A stretch of DNA of 64,000 nucleotides from positions 2,728,001 to 2,792,000 of the forward strand of contig NZ_CP126970.1 in NCBI RefSeq assembly GCF_030252185.1. Reading direction: 5' to 3'. The DNA is from Corynebacterium suedekumii (GTDB lineage Bacteria > Actinomycetota > Actinomycetes > Mycobacteriales > Mycobacteriaceae). Below the pieces are notes generated by a model. The model had not been told where the DNA came from. It was given only the letters and a program-made list of their open reading frames with translations, and did no database searches. Of this stretch, positions 34,796-44,085 are shown piece after piece. Positions within the stretch are counted from its first letter, which is position 1. Each line of letters starts with the position of its first letter. The translations under genes were made by a program, and so were the position numbers.

Positions 34796-36091
34796 TCACC
34801 AGGCCGCAGGTCCGCAGGATCCCGCCGGATACTCCTCCATGGGGATCTCACCGGCAGTGAACGCATCGAGCACCGGCTGCAGGATCTCCCACGAGCGCTG
34901 GGGCGCGCCGACAGGAACTTCGACTCGGTGGTCGTCATCGATGAGCGCCCGAACGACCCGGCCATAGGGCGACAGTCTCGAAGGAACCAGGTCGGAGTGA
35001 AGCGTCACCCGCTGTAGGTTGTCACGGTAGCCGTGATCGGGGACATTGAGCTCGAGGAAGATGTCATCGGTAAACGGCAATACCAGCCGAGCAGGGGTAA
35101 CCTCCTCAGCGCCTTCTGGGATCCGATAGGTGACGGCGATTGCCTGCTGCGGATCGCCGACGGCCTTGCCGGAACGAAGGCGCACCCGGACACCCTTCCA
35201 TTGCTCGGTGTCTACCTTCAGGTCCAGTTGCACGAGGGTCTCCCTGCCCCGGTCCGGGTCGACGCCTTCCTCGTCCACATACGAGGGAAGCTGACGGCTG
35301 TCAATGGTCCCGGCCGTATACCGAGCCCGGCGCGCAGTGCCCGGAATCACCGCGGTTGCATCGAGGATATCCCCCGGGCCGGACGACCCGCCGACAGCGA
35401 GGACGTGTGCCATCACCTGCAGGAGATGGGATTGAATCATGTCCCGGGTCGCGCCATTGTTGTCGTAGAACTCGGCCCTCCCCTCCAGCGCCAGGGTCTC
35501 GTCAAAGGTGATGTCCACCAATTCGATGTGGCGGCCACTCCAACTGGCGGCGAACGGAGCATTTGCCGCAACGAGGTTGACCAAATTGCTCACCGCCGAT
35601 TCGCAGATGAAGTGATCCACGCGGAAGACATGATCTTCATCGGTGGCCGTCAGTAGCTGTGTGTCCAACGCGTCAGCCCCGGCCGCGTCATCACCGAAGG
35701 GCTTCTCCAGCGCGAGCACCACATTCCCGGGCAGGGTGACGTCCTTGAGTGCCGCCACTGACTTCTCGGTCACTGCGGGTGGGAGGGCGAAGTAGATGAT
35801 GGCGCGTCCATCCGTTGGGATGCCGTCCAGGACGTTCCGCAGGTCTGCGGCGCTGGTAGCGTCGGCGGTGCGGTAGGAGGCATCGCGGAAAAGCTCCTCC
35901 GGAAGACCCGCCTTCTTCATGGATTCGTGAACGATGCCCGGATAATCCGGGACGTCCTCCTGCCCCACCGCCACGAGACGGACAGCCGCGTCGCCGTGCT
36001 GCGCGAGGTATTCGCCGATACCAGGAATGAGAAGACGACGCGCGAGGTCGCCGGCGCCGCCGAGGATGATAAACGTCACGGGAGAGGTCAC
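34796..36091 (-). CDS. Glucose-6-phosphate dehydrogenase family paralogue with altered active site
   Basis: 431 residues from GTG 36091. The Rossmann motif LGGAGDLARR (residues 10-19), EKPFG (129-133) and a G6PDH-like C-terminal domain are present. The catalytic segment, DHYLGKE in true G6PDH, reads DHFICES (His160 kept; the Leu-Gly-Lys replaced). The substrate-binding Lys is therefore missing, and it may act on another sugar or sugar phosphate. It is divergent from a GH15 enzyme 66 bp away, suggesting joint regulation and perhaps a joint pathway that oxidises sugar released by the GH15 enzyme. Confidence 0.82.
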   Translation of the reverse strand: MTSPVTFIILGGAGDLARRLLIPGIGEYLAQHGDAAVRLVAVGQEDVPDYPGIVHESMKKAGLPEELFRDASYRTADATSAADLRNVLDGIPTDGRAIIYFALPPAVTEKSVAALKDVTLPGNVVLALEKPFGDDAAGADALDTQLLTATDEDHVFRVDHFICESAVSNLVNLVAANAPFAASWSGRHIELVDITFDETLALEGRAEFYDNNGATRDMIQSHLLQVMAHVLAVGGSSGPGDILDATAVIPGTARRARYTAGTIDSRQLPSYVDEEGVDPDRGRETLVQLDLKVDTEQWKGVRVRLRSGKAVGDPQQAIAVTYRIPEGAEEVTPARLVLPFTDDIFLELNVPDHGYRDNLQRVTLHSDLVPSRLSPYGRVVRALIDDDHRVEVPVGAPQRSWEILQPVLDAFTAGEIPMEEYPAGSCGPAAW

Positions 36092-36157
36092 GCCCGCCAC
36101 GGTACGCCCGCGGCCCTGACAGGCATGACGAGCGGGTGAGACATAGACTTGGTGGAC

Positions 36158-37990
36158 ATGACCTCCACGCCGATCGAGAAGTACGCCCTGCTGTCCGACA
36201 CCCGCACGGGCGCCCTGGTCTCGGAGGGCGGCAGCATCGACTGGCTGTGTCTGCCCCGTTTTGACTCCCAGGCCGTATTCACCTCCCTGCTGGGAACCGA
36301 GGAACACGGTCACTGGCTCATCGACCTCCCCGGTGGCGCAGTGGTCAGCCGTCGTTACCAGGGAAATACCTTCGTCCTGGAGACCACCTGGCGCACCGAC
36401 ACCGGGACGGCCGTGGTCACCGAGTTCATGCCCATCGTCGAGGAGGAGGGACTGCTGGACTGCACCGACCTCATGCGCATGGTGGTGTGCACTGAAGGGC
36501 AGGTCGACGTCCGCTCGGTCCTCCGGCTGCGTTTCGACTACGGCCAGGCCACCCCGTTCTTCCGCTACTCCGTCCTCGACGAGGAACACAACCTCGGTGA
36601 GGTGCGCGCCGTCGCCGGCCCCGATTCCGTCCACGTCCGTGGTCCCCAGATGGGTTTCGACGACGACTCCGGCGCCCACATCGGCGAGTACACCCTGTCC
36701 CAGGGTCAGTCCCTCGAGTGGGTGCTCACCTGGCATCCGTCCTACCGCGACATCAACCCGTGGCCCGACTACTCCTTTGCCCTGCAGCACACCCAGAACT
36801 TCTGGGAGAACTGGGCCGCCGACTGCGACTTCTCCGGTGAGTACGAAGAGGAGGTCATCCGCTCCCTGCTGGTCCTCCGGGCATTGACCGACTCCCTCAC
36901 CGGCGGCATCGTCGCCGCCCCCACCACCTCCCTGCCCGAGGAGTTCGGTGGCTCCCGCAACTGGGACTACCGCTACGTGTGGCTCCGCGACTCCGCACTC
37001 ACCATCGAGGCCCTCGTTGAATCCGGTTTCTCCGACCGGGCGGACGAGTGGCGCAACTGGCTCCTGCGCGCCATCGCCGGCGACTCCTCCGAACTGCGCA
37101 TCATGTACGGCATTCGCGGCGAACGCCACCTCCCCGAATTCGAACTCGAGCACCTGCCCGGCTACGAGAACTCCGGGCCGGTACGCATCGGCAACGGCGC
37201 CTCCGAGCAGTACCAGGCCGACGTTGTCGGCGAAGTAATGATCGCGCTGGAAACCCTCCGCGAGGCCGGCGTCCACGAAGACGAGTTCTCCTGGGACATG
37301 CAGAAGTCCATCCTCGAGTTCCAGGAAGCCCAGTTCCACGTCCCCGACCACGGTATCTGGGAGATGCGCTCCGAACCACAGCACTTCACCCACGGCCGCG
37401 CCATGATGTGGGCGGCCTTCGACCGCGGCGTCAAGGCCGTGGAACAGCACGGGTTCGACGGACCCGTCGACCGCTGGCGTGAACTCCGGGCCACGCTCCG
37501 GGACGAGATCATGTCCCAGGGATGGAACGACGAACTCCAGTCCTTCACCCAGACCTACGGCGGTGAGGACGTCGACGCCTCCCTGCTGCAGCTCGCCCAG
37601 ATCGGTTTCATCGAATACAGCGACCCCAAGATGCTCTCCACCGTCTCCCGCATCGAGGACACCCTCGTCGATGACGCCGGATTCCTTCACCGCTACCCCA
37701 CCGGCACCGGGTCGGATGGCCTCGAAGGCTCCGAGTACCCCTTCCTCCTCTGCTCCTTCTGGCTCATCGAACAGTACGCCCACTCCGACCGACTGGACGA
37801 CGCCCGCGAGAAGATGGACCGCGTCCTCGCCGTCTCCTCCGACCTCGGCCTGCTCTCCGAGGAATACTCCACCGAGCACCACCGCTTGGCCGGTAATTAC
37901 CCGCAGGCGTTCTCCCACCTGGGCCTCGTCCGCGCCGCCGCAGCCATCAACCACCCGAACCGTCCCGTCAACCCCGGGGTGTCCAGGTAG
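36158..37990 (+). CDS. Glycoside hydrolase family 15 protein (glucoamylase/trehalase-like)
   Basis: 610 residues. N-terminal beta domain starting LLSDTRTGALVSEGGSIDWL and C-terminal (alpha/alpha)6 barrel with the GH15 segment SRNWDYRYVWLRDSALTIEA. Actinobacterial members include the inverting trehalase of mycobacteria and glucan hydrolases. No signal peptide, so it acts in the cytoplasm. The ATG at 36158 is chosen over TTG/GTG upstream; TAGACT lies 7 nt before it, indicating a leaderless transcript. Trehalase activity is a guess from the family. Confidence 0.88.
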   Translation: MTSTPIEKYALLSDTRTGALVSEGGSIDWLCLPRFDSQAVFTSLLGTEEHGHWLIDLPGGAVVSRRYQGNTFVLETTWRTDTGTAVVTEFMPIVEEEGLLDCTDLMRMVVCTEGQVDVRSVLRLRFDYGQATPFFRYSVLDEEHNLGEVRAVAGPDSVHVRGPQMGFDDDSGAHIGEYTLSQGQSLEWVLTWHPSYRDINPWPDYSFALQHTQNFWENWAADCDFSGEYEEEVIRSLLVLRALTDSLTGGIVAAPTTSLPEEFGGSRNWDYRYVWLRDSALTIEALVESGFSDRADEWRNWLLRAIAGDSSELRIMYGIRGERHLPEFELEHLPGYENSGPVRIGNGASEQYQADVVGEVMIALETLREAGVHEDEFSWDMQKSILEFQEAQFHVPDHGIWEMRSEPQHFTHGRAMMWAAFDRGVKAVEQHGFDGPVDRWRELRATLRDEIMSQGWNDELQSFTQTYGGEDVDASLLQLAQIGFIEYSDPKMLSTVSRIEDTLVDDAGFLHRYPTGTGSDGLEGSEYPFLLCSFWLIEQYAHSDRLDDAREKMDRVLAVSSDLGLLSEEYSTEHHRLAGNYPQAFSHLGLVRAAAAINHPNRPVNPGVSR

Positions 37991-38039
37991 GCTGGTTCCC
38001 GTTGTTCCGTCCACCGCATCTCAAGGAGTTAAACCCCTC

Positions 38040-38282
38040 ATGATCCAGTTCGTCATCGGAGCCGCAGCAGGCTACGTCCTCGGCACCAAGGCAGGCCGCC
38101 GACGATTCGAGCAGATCAAGAAGGGCTACACCGCCGCCGTCAACTCCCCGGTGACTAAGTCCGCCGTCAGCGCCACCCGCAAGGCCGTGGCCAATAAGCT
38201 CGACCCGCAGCCCCGCATGCGTGAGGTCAAGAACGTTCGCCAGGCCGACGGTTCACAGGTGCTGGAGCCGGATCAGGACTAG
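38040..38282 (+). CDS. Small YtxH-like protein, 80 aa
   Basis: Starts at ATG 38040 with AAGGAG about 11 nt upstream. MIQFVIGAAAGYVLGTKAGR is a glycine-rich hydrophobic segment ending in positive residues, followed by a helical amphipathic region and an acidic tail. This matches YtxH-type membrane-associated stress proteins in outline. Its stop codon overlaps the stop of the convergent glycosyltransferase gene by 4 nt. Confidence 0.72.
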   Translation: MIQFVIGAAAGYVLGTKAGRRRFEQIKKGYTAAVNSPVTKSAVSATRKAVANKLDPQPRMREVKNVRQADGSQVLEPDQD

Positions 38283-39817
38283 CTGGTACCCAGGCGGTCG
38301 TACATCGCCTGGTAACGCTCACTGTTCCCTCGCCACCCGCGCTGCCTCGTCCATTCGGGTCCTTTCTGGCGGGCATTCTTCGTCTTCTCGATTGCCGAGG
38401 CGATTGCCTGGGCATCCCCCGCGGGAACATAGGTGGCGCGCTCCCCCGTCACCTCGCGGAGTGCTGGCAGGTCGCTGGCCACGACCGGCACATCAAGTGC
38501 CATCGCAGACAGTGGCTTGATCGGCGTGACCGTCCGGGTGACTTTCGTGTCCCGACGGGGCAACGCGAACACGTCTAGCGCGGCATACCAGCGCCAGATG
38601 CCGGCACTCGGCTGCCGACCGGCAAAGATGACGCGCTCATCCAGGCCAAGCGTCTTCGCCAACGCTTCCAGTTCCGGTCGTGCGGCACCATCTCCGACGA
38701 TGAGCACCACATAGTCCTCCGGTAAATACTCCAGGGAGCGGATGAGGGTGTCGAGGCCTTCGTAGTCGACAACCGCGGTCACTGAGCCCACGTACTTCTT
38801 TGTCTCATCAAGACCCAGTTCTCGCCGGATCTCCGTCCGGTCATACTCTCTGCCTATCTCTGACTCGTCGACGGCATTGGGGACAACAGTGATCTTGTCC
38901 TCCGGCACTCCCCGCTCGATCAGCTGCTGCTTGGACACCTCACTCAATGCCACGACGGCGTTGGCTGCCTTCATACATGCGGTCTCCTTGGCTCGCGCCA
39001 GCCGGTAGAACTCTGAAGACTCAGCCGCAGCCTGTTCTTCCGCTGGCTTGCGGGACAGCCACGTCGACTCGAGTTCACCACGAACCTCGTAGACCCAGGG
39101 AATGTTGAGCTGCTTAGCTGCCTCGGCCACCACAATGGCGTTGGTGTAGTCCGTGGTGGTGTGCAGGATCGTCGCGCGGAAGTCCCGGGCCTCCTGGACG
39201 AGCATTTTTACCGCCAGTTCGGTGCGCTCATGCAACCCTGCCGGATAGAACCACGGCAGGAGGCGGCGGTAAGTGATGCCGTCGACCTTCTGCTCCGGTG
39301 AGATGGGCAGCTTGCCCACCAGGACCGGGTAGCCCAGGCGGGTAACGGCACGAACCGTGATCCCCTGCTCCTGCTGGCAGGTGAGCACATGCTGGGAGCG
39401 GACGGTGTAGCCGGAGTTGGTGAACGGCTCACTGTTGGTGAGGACATGGAGGACCCGGAGCTCGCCTGAGCGGTTCGGGTCCGTCACCGAGGGGACCGGG
39501 GACGTGAGCTGCTCGAGGCGTTCTCTGGTGCGCTGAGCCAGGTGGCGGTCGCTGGCGCTCGCGCGCTTCCCCTGTTCCACGGTGAGGTGGATGCCGCGGG
39601 TGAGATGGCCGGCGTCGATAAGCGAACGGACCTGCGTGTTCTGCCCCGTCGCAAGGGCGCGCAGTGGTGCGGTGGGGATGCGGGAGACCGGGCCGCCGGC
39701 GAGGCGGATGCGTTCGGCGAGTTTGCCGGCGAAGCCGCGCGGATCGCTGGCGACGAGGTTGACCGTCGCGGACGTGAGGAGGGTGCCAAGGCGCAGGAGA
39801 AACAGCGGATTGATCAC
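38279..39817 (-). CDS. GT4 family glycosyltransferase, 512 aa
   Basis: GT-B fold. An unusual helical N-terminus (about residues 1-105) precedes the donor/acceptor domains starting ELRVLHVLTNSEPFTNSGYT. The C-terminal domain contains VVPNAVD, YVVLIVGDGAARPELEALA, and VFALPRRDTKVTRTVTPIKPLSAMALDVPVVASD, where GT4 enzymes normally have the E-x7-E nucleotide-binding pair. It overlaps the second GT4 gene by 4 nt, forming a two-gene unit for surface glycan or glycolipid synthesis. Donor unknown. Confidence 0.88.
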   Translation of the reverse strand: MINPLFLLRLGTLLTSATVNLVASDPRGFAGKLAERIRLAGGPVSRIPTAPLRALATGQNTQVRSLIDAGHLTRGIHLTVEQGKRASASDRHLAQRTRERLEQLTSPVPSVTDPNRSGELRVLHVLTNSEPFTNSGYTVRSQHVLTCQQEQGITVRAVTRLGYPVLVGKLPISPEQKVDGITYRRLLPWFYPAGLHERTELAVKMLVQEARDFRATILHTTTDYTNAIVVAEAAKQLNIPWVYEVRGELESTWLSRKPAEEQAAAESSEFYRLARAKETACMKAANAVVALSEVSKQQLIERGVPEDKITVVPNAVDESEIGREYDRTEIRRELGLDETKKYVGSVTAVVDYEGLDTLIRSLEYLPEDYVVLIVGDGAARPELEALAKTLGLDERVIFAGRQPSAGIWRWYAALDVFALPRRDTKVTRTVTPIKPLSAMALDVPVVASDLPALREVTGERATYVPAGDAQAIASAIEKTKNARQKGPEWTRQRGWRGNSERYQAMYDRLGTS

Positions 39818-41112
39818 TGCGTGGCCTTGTCGATGAGGCGGAGCAGGCGCTCAGGGGCGGTGGTGCTGCGCTCGTCCTCGACCCAGGTGGCGCCGTCGCC
39901 GTTGATGGCCAGGCGCTGGCGGTGGCAGGCGAGGTGGACCCAGAGATCGGCAAGCTGCTGCGGATTCTCCGGGGTGACGATGTCACCCGCACCGCGGTCG
40001 CGGATGATGTCGGCGGCCTCACCGCTGACCACGCCGGAGATGTGGACACGGGCGGCCATGAGCTCATAAGTCTTCGACGGCACGGCCCGGTCGAGCGCCT
40101 CCCAGTCGGTGAGATGCACCAGGGCGGTGTCGGCCCAGTCGTAGAAGGGGGCGAGATCCTCAGCGGGCTGGCGGCTCTCGAAGCTCACCTCGACCGCGCG
40201 GTGCTCGGCGGTCTCGGTGAGGGCATCGCGGGTGACACCCGCGCCGACGAAACGCAGCTCGATGTCCACGCCCTGCGCGCGGGCCAGTTCCGCCGCCTTG
40301 ATGGCGTTCTCCAGGTTCTGGGCGCGGCCGAACGTGCCGGCGTAGAGGACGTTGAGGCGCTCCCCCTCCGGGCGGGGGCCCTCGTCCTTGACGTAGCAGG
40401 TCTCCGGAGGGAACACGTTGCGGATGGTCTCGATCGGCGGGGTGTGGCCGTCGGTCATGATCTCCGGGCGAGCGGCCAGATCCTGGGCCAGCTTGCTGGA
40501 GGTGACCGAGATGCCGGCGGCGTTCTTCAAGGCACCGTTGACCACGGTGCGGGTGAGTGCGCTGATGAGCTGCATCGGCCCCCTGGACAGGACACGTTCA
40601 CGGAGGGACTTGCGCCCCGTACCCTTGTTCCAGTTGCTGAATTCCTCGAGCAGGTCGGGCCAGGCGTCACGAAGATCGATGATGTACGGAGCCTTGAACC
40701 GGGCCGCGGCGAAACGGGTGGCGAACGCCGTGGGCAGGGCCGGGACGGTGCCGATCACGAGGTCCGGCTGGTACCCGCAGAGTTTGCCCGGGCGCTTGAG
40801 CACCACCCAGATCGCACCGAGCGCGACCGTGGCCTGGTTGAGGGCGCGCAGCGTGAGCGAGGAGCCGGCCGGGAGGAAACCCGAGCGGACGATGTGCTCA
40901 CCGGCGGGGCCGGTGTTGTTCTCCACTGCCGAGGAGAACTTGCGCTCCTGCAGCCAGGTGCGCACACCCATCTTGCGCTGGTAGTGCGGGGGCGGGGCGA
41001 TGACGGTGACGTCATGGCCGGCGTCGACAAGAATCTTGGCCAACCAGGTCCAGCGGCGCTGTGGGACACCGTTCTCAGGATGCCAATACTGAGAGAGGAC
41101 AAGGATCTTCAT
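39814..41112 (-). CDS. GT4 family glycosyltransferase (WcaI/WbuB-like), 432 aa
   Basis: Opens MKILVLSQYWHPENGVPQRR with a Rossmann strand and the PPPHYQR motif common to WbuB/WcaI-like sugar transferases. The C-terminal domain reads LNVLYAGTFGRAQNLENAI and SFESRQPAEDLAPFYDWADTALVHL, and ends in the usual VPSKTYELMAA nucleotide-binding segment. It is translationally coupled to the downstream GT4 gene. It may transfer HexNAc to a lipid-linked acceptor. Confidence 0.9.
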   Translation of the reverse strand: MKILVLSQYWHPENGVPQRRWTWLAKILVDAGHDVTVIAPPPHYQRKMGVRTWLQERKFSSAVENNTGPAGEHIVRSGFLPAGSSLTLRALNQATVALGAIWVVLKRPGKLCGYQPDLVIGTVPALPTAFATRFAAARFKAPYIIDLRDAWPDLLEEFSNWNKGTGRKSLRERVLSRGPMQLISALTRTVVNGALKNAAGISVTSSKLAQDLAARPEIMTDGHTPPIETIRNVFPPETCYVKDEGPRPEGERLNVLYAGTFGRAQNLENAIKAAELARAQGVDIELRFVGAGVTRDALTETAEHRAVEVSFESRQPAEDLAPFYDWADTALVHLTDWEALDRAVPSKTYELMAARVHISGVVSGEAADIIRDRGAGDIVTPENPQQLADLWVHLACHRQRLAINGDGATWVEDERSTTAPERLLRLIDKATQ

Positions 41113-41193
41113 AACTAGAAATCATCCCCTCCACGGACCCTTGGCAGCTTATTCCATACTTACTGTACTGAGTCGGGCGCAGAGTTCAGACCA

Positions 41194-43107
41194 TTACTCC
41201 GGAACTCGCCCCCGGAAGGCGCGATCATTGAGCTCCCGGCGCGCCTGTTCGAGCGCCACGAGGTCCGCGAACAGGGTGTTGTAGGTCTGCTCATCATCTG
41301 AGGGTCGCATCCGCTGCAACTGCCCCTTGAGCTGGGCGATCTGGTTACCCACCTCCGCCTCCTGCAGGCGGGAGAGCACCGAATCGGTGTAGTCCGGCAG
41401 GCCCTTCGCCTCGACCGGGACGTCCTCCACGGCGAGCTCGGAGACGAGGTTACGACCCCCCAGATCGGTCATCTCCCCGGCAACGGTGGCGATCCAGTCC
41501 ACACCCGTATGGGCGGTGGTCGTCCCGCCGCGGGTGGCCATGGCGTCCTTGATCATCCGGTAGGCGGGATGGGTGAACGCGTCCGCGCTGATGCCATCGA
41601 AGTAGGAGCCGGCGAGCTCCGGGTACTGCAGCGCCAGCTTGAGCGACTCACGCTCCGGCCACAGGCGCGGATCACGCGGCTCCGGCATGGGGACCGCCGG
41701 GGTCTGCTGGACCGGGGCGGACTGATCGGAGTCGAAGCGGGTGGCACGGCGCTGCTTCGGCTCCGCCTTGGGCTTACGCGCCTCCGCACGGACCTGCTGC
41801 AGCACCTCATCGGTGTTGGCCCAGCCGACCCAGCCGGCGAGCTGACGGGCGTACTCCGCCTGCAGGACCGGATCCTTGATGCCGGCGACGACGGGGACGG
41901 TGCGTCGCAAAGCCTGCAGTCGCCCCTCCACCGTGTCGAGATTGTGCTCCCGCAGCATCGCCTCGATGACGAACTGGAACATCGGCATCCGGTCCGCGAC
42001 CAGATCCCGCACCGCCGCCTCACCCTTCTCCAGGCGGAGATCACACGGATCCATGCCCTCCGGCGCGACAGCCACAAACGACTGGCCGGTGAATTTCTGA
42101 TCCCCCTCGAACGCCCGCATCGCCGCCTTCTGGCCGGCCTCATCACCGTCGAAGGTGTAGATCAGCTCGCCGCGGAAGTAATTGTCATCGAGCATGAGGC
42201 GACGCAGGATCTGCAGGTGCTCCGCACCGAACGCCGTGCCACAGGCAGCGACAGCCGTGGTCACCCCCGCCGCGTACATCGCCATGACATCCGTGTAGCC
42301 CTCCACCACCACCGCCTGATGCGACGCCGCGATATTCTTCTTCGCCAGATCCAGACCGAACAGCACCTTGGACTTGTGATAGAGCATCGTGTCCGGGGTG
42401 TTCATGTACTTGCCCAACTTGTCATCGTCGAACAACTTGCGCGCACCGAAACCGATGACATTCCCCGACAAGTCCTTGATCGGCCACAACAGACGACGAT
42501 GGAAACGATCGATCGGGCCACGACGCCCCATCGTGGACAGCCCCGCAGCCTCCAGCTCCTTGAACTCAAAACCCTTCCGCAGCAGATGCTTCGTCATCGT
42601 GTCCCAGCCCTCCGGCGCATACCCGCACTCGAAGGTGTAGATGTGCTCCTGCGAGAACCCCCGGTCCAGCAGGAACTCACGTGCCGTCTGCGCCTGCGGA
42701 GTCTCCAACTGCTCCCGGTAGAACAGATGCGCCGCCTTGTTCGCGTCAATCAACCGCTTACGGGTCCCCGGCTCCTCCCGGCGCGCACCCGTCGAACCGC
42801 CCTGATAGTTGATCGTGTACCCGATCTCCTGCGCCACCTGCTCCACAGCCTCCGGGAACGAGATGTGCTCCATCTCCATGAGGAACGTGAACACATCCCC
42901 ACCCTTACCCGTGGAAAAACAATGGAAATAGCCACGATTCGGACGCACATGGAACGACGGCGTCTTCTCATCCTTGAACGGACTCAGCCCCTTGAGCGAA
43001 TCAGCACCACCCGGCTTGAGCTGAACGTACTCCCCTACGATCTCCTCAATGGCGGCGCGCTCACGGATCGCCTGAATATCACTCTCCGGAATCCGTCCCT
43101 TTGCCAT
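41194..43107 (-). CDS. dnaG: DNA primase DnaG, with incomplete zinc-ribbon ligands
   Basis: 637 residues, normal length. The N-terminal zinc-binding domain aligns well with other DnaG proteins, but the ligand positions read LSPFKDEKTPSF and YFHCFSTGKGGD: Cys to Ser42, His to Lys45, last Cys to Thr66; only Cys63 remains. The RNA polymerase core is intact (RRGPIDRFHRRLLWP, VVVEGYTDVMA, Toprim YTFDGDEAGQKAA). The C-terminal part would bind DnaB. It makes RNA primers for replication. The start is ATG 43107, divergent from the RNase gene. The same ligand loss may be a genus trait; I recall similar corynebacterial sequences but cannot check. Confidence 0.95.
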   Translation of the reverse strand: MAKGRIPESDIQAIRERAAIEEIVGEYVQLKPGGADSLKGLSPFKDEKTPSFHVRPNRGYFHCFSTGKGGDVFTFLMEMEHISFPEAVEQVAQEIGYTINYQGGSTGARREEPGTRKRLIDANKAAHLFYREQLETPQAQTAREFLLDRGFSQEHIYTFECGYAPEGWDTMTKHLLRKGFEFKELEAAGLSTMGRRGPIDRFHRRLLWPIKDLSGNVIGFGARKLFDDDKLGKYMNTPDTMLYHKSKVLFGLDLAKKNIAASHQAVVVEGYTDVMAMYAAGVTTAVAACGTAFGAEHLQILRRLMLDDNYFRGELIYTFDGDEAGQKAAMRAFEGDQKFTGQSFVAVAPEGMDPCDLRLEKGEAAVRDLVADRMPMFQFVIEAMLREHNLDTVEGRLQALRRTVPVVAGIKDPVLQAEYARQLAGWVGWANTDEVLQQVRAEARKPKAEPKQRRATRFDSDQSAPVQQTPAVPMPEPRDPRLWPERESLKLALQYPELAGSYFDGISADAFTHPAYRMIKDAMATRGGTTTAHTGVDWIATVAGEMTDLGGRNLVSELAVEDVPVEAKGLPDYTDSVLSRLQEAEVGNQIAQLKGQLQRMRPSDDEQTYNTLFADLVALEQARRELNDRAFRGRVPE

Positions 43108-43162
43108 GCGTACAGGGTACCGGGAGGGTCAAACCCAGGCGGCGCGTGGCAGAATACGGGCC

Positions 43163-43696
43163 ATGTCTGGTGGTTCAGGTCGTGGTTCAGGTCGAGGTTC
43201 AGGTCGTGGTGGCGGGTCCGGTTCGGGGCCGAAGGGGAAATCGTTGGTGGCCGTCGCCGGTGGCATCGCCCTCGTGGCCGTCGCCGGGTGGCTCGGAGTG
43301 GATCTGTCGGGGGACGGGGCAGATGGGGGCTCTGAGACTTCTGGAGCGCCGACGCAGGCGAGCGGAGCGGCTGGAACCGCTGCCGACGGTAACTACGAGA
43401 CGTGCTCCGTGGACACCCTCCCCCGCGAAGCCGAACCCGTCGTCGAGGACATCCTCGCCGGCGGACCCTACGAATACCCCGGCGAAGACGGCGGACACTT
43501 CGGCAACTACGAAGGCATCCTCCCCGACGAACGCAACAGCTACTACCGCAGCTACACCGTGGACACCCCGGGCCTCAACCACCGGGGAGAACGCCGCATC
43601 GTCGTCGGCGGCGGCACCGAAACCGACCCGGACGTGTGGTTCTACAGCGACGATCACTATGAGTCGTTCTGTCTGATTCCGGATGCGGAGGAATGA
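43163..43696 (+). CDS. Guanyl-specific ribonuclease homologue (RNase Sa/T1-like), secreted or membrane-anchored
   Basis: 177 residues: a Gly/Ser/Arg-rich head (1-25), one hydrophobic segment (27-48), a low-complexity linker, then an RNase Sa-type domain (81-171) with CSVDTLPREA, FGNYEGILP and RGERRIV. By alignment from memory to RNase Sa, Glu41 is Glu117, Arg69 is Arg145 and His85 is His165, but the general base Glu54 is Ser130 (YYRSYTV). It may be catalytically weak or use another base. ATG 43163 opens the protein-like part. No barstar-type inhibitor gene is adjacent. Confidence 0.85.
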   Translation: MSGGSGRGSGRGSGRGGGSGSGPKGKSLVAVAGGIALVAVAGWLGVDLSGDGADGGSETSGAPTQASGAAGTAADGNYETCSVDTLPREAEPVVEDILAGGPYEYPGEDGGHFGNYEGILPDERNSYYRSYTVDTPGLNHRGERRIVVGGGTETDPDVWFYSDDHYESFCLIPDAEE

Positions 43697-44085
43697 GTAG
43701 AATGTAAAATCGAAACCAGGTCTGAAATTACTTCAACCGTGTAGAAGCTACCGCCATCTCTCTACCAGTTCAGCCTCGATCGCCGAAGATCTTCGTGGGC
43801 AGACTAATTAGTGTGAACTTTCTAATCCCCCTGTCGACTTCACACAACTAGCAAGAACAAATACTCCTGTAGCGAGACAGAACTTCGGTCGTCGAAAACT
43901 CAGAGAAGATCCTCCACCTACGAAATCACGAAACTGTCCTTCCGAAATTCAAACAAAAAAAGAGTCCCAACTAGCATTGCAGCTGGCCCCGCAATGTTCT
44001 ACATGCCTAGAGCTAGTGAGAATACTAGGTAGACTCAAAAAACGAGAACGCACATCGGCAACCAGTTAGCAGGAGCAATAGAGAC
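43697..44085. other. AT-rich left border of the IetAS islet
   Basis: 389 bp, much AT-richer than the RNase gene. No gene found. Candidate promoter features for ietA are diffuse (for example GAATACT and TAGACT near 44020-44035). AGGAG lies about 13 nt before ATG 44086. Confidence 0.45.

Noticed and set aside
34796..38014. A 1072-codon open frame on the minus strand upstream of the G6PDH-like start
   Set aside because: The part beyond 36091 is antisense to the GH15 gene and has low-complexity composition; only the 34796-36091 part resembles a protein family.
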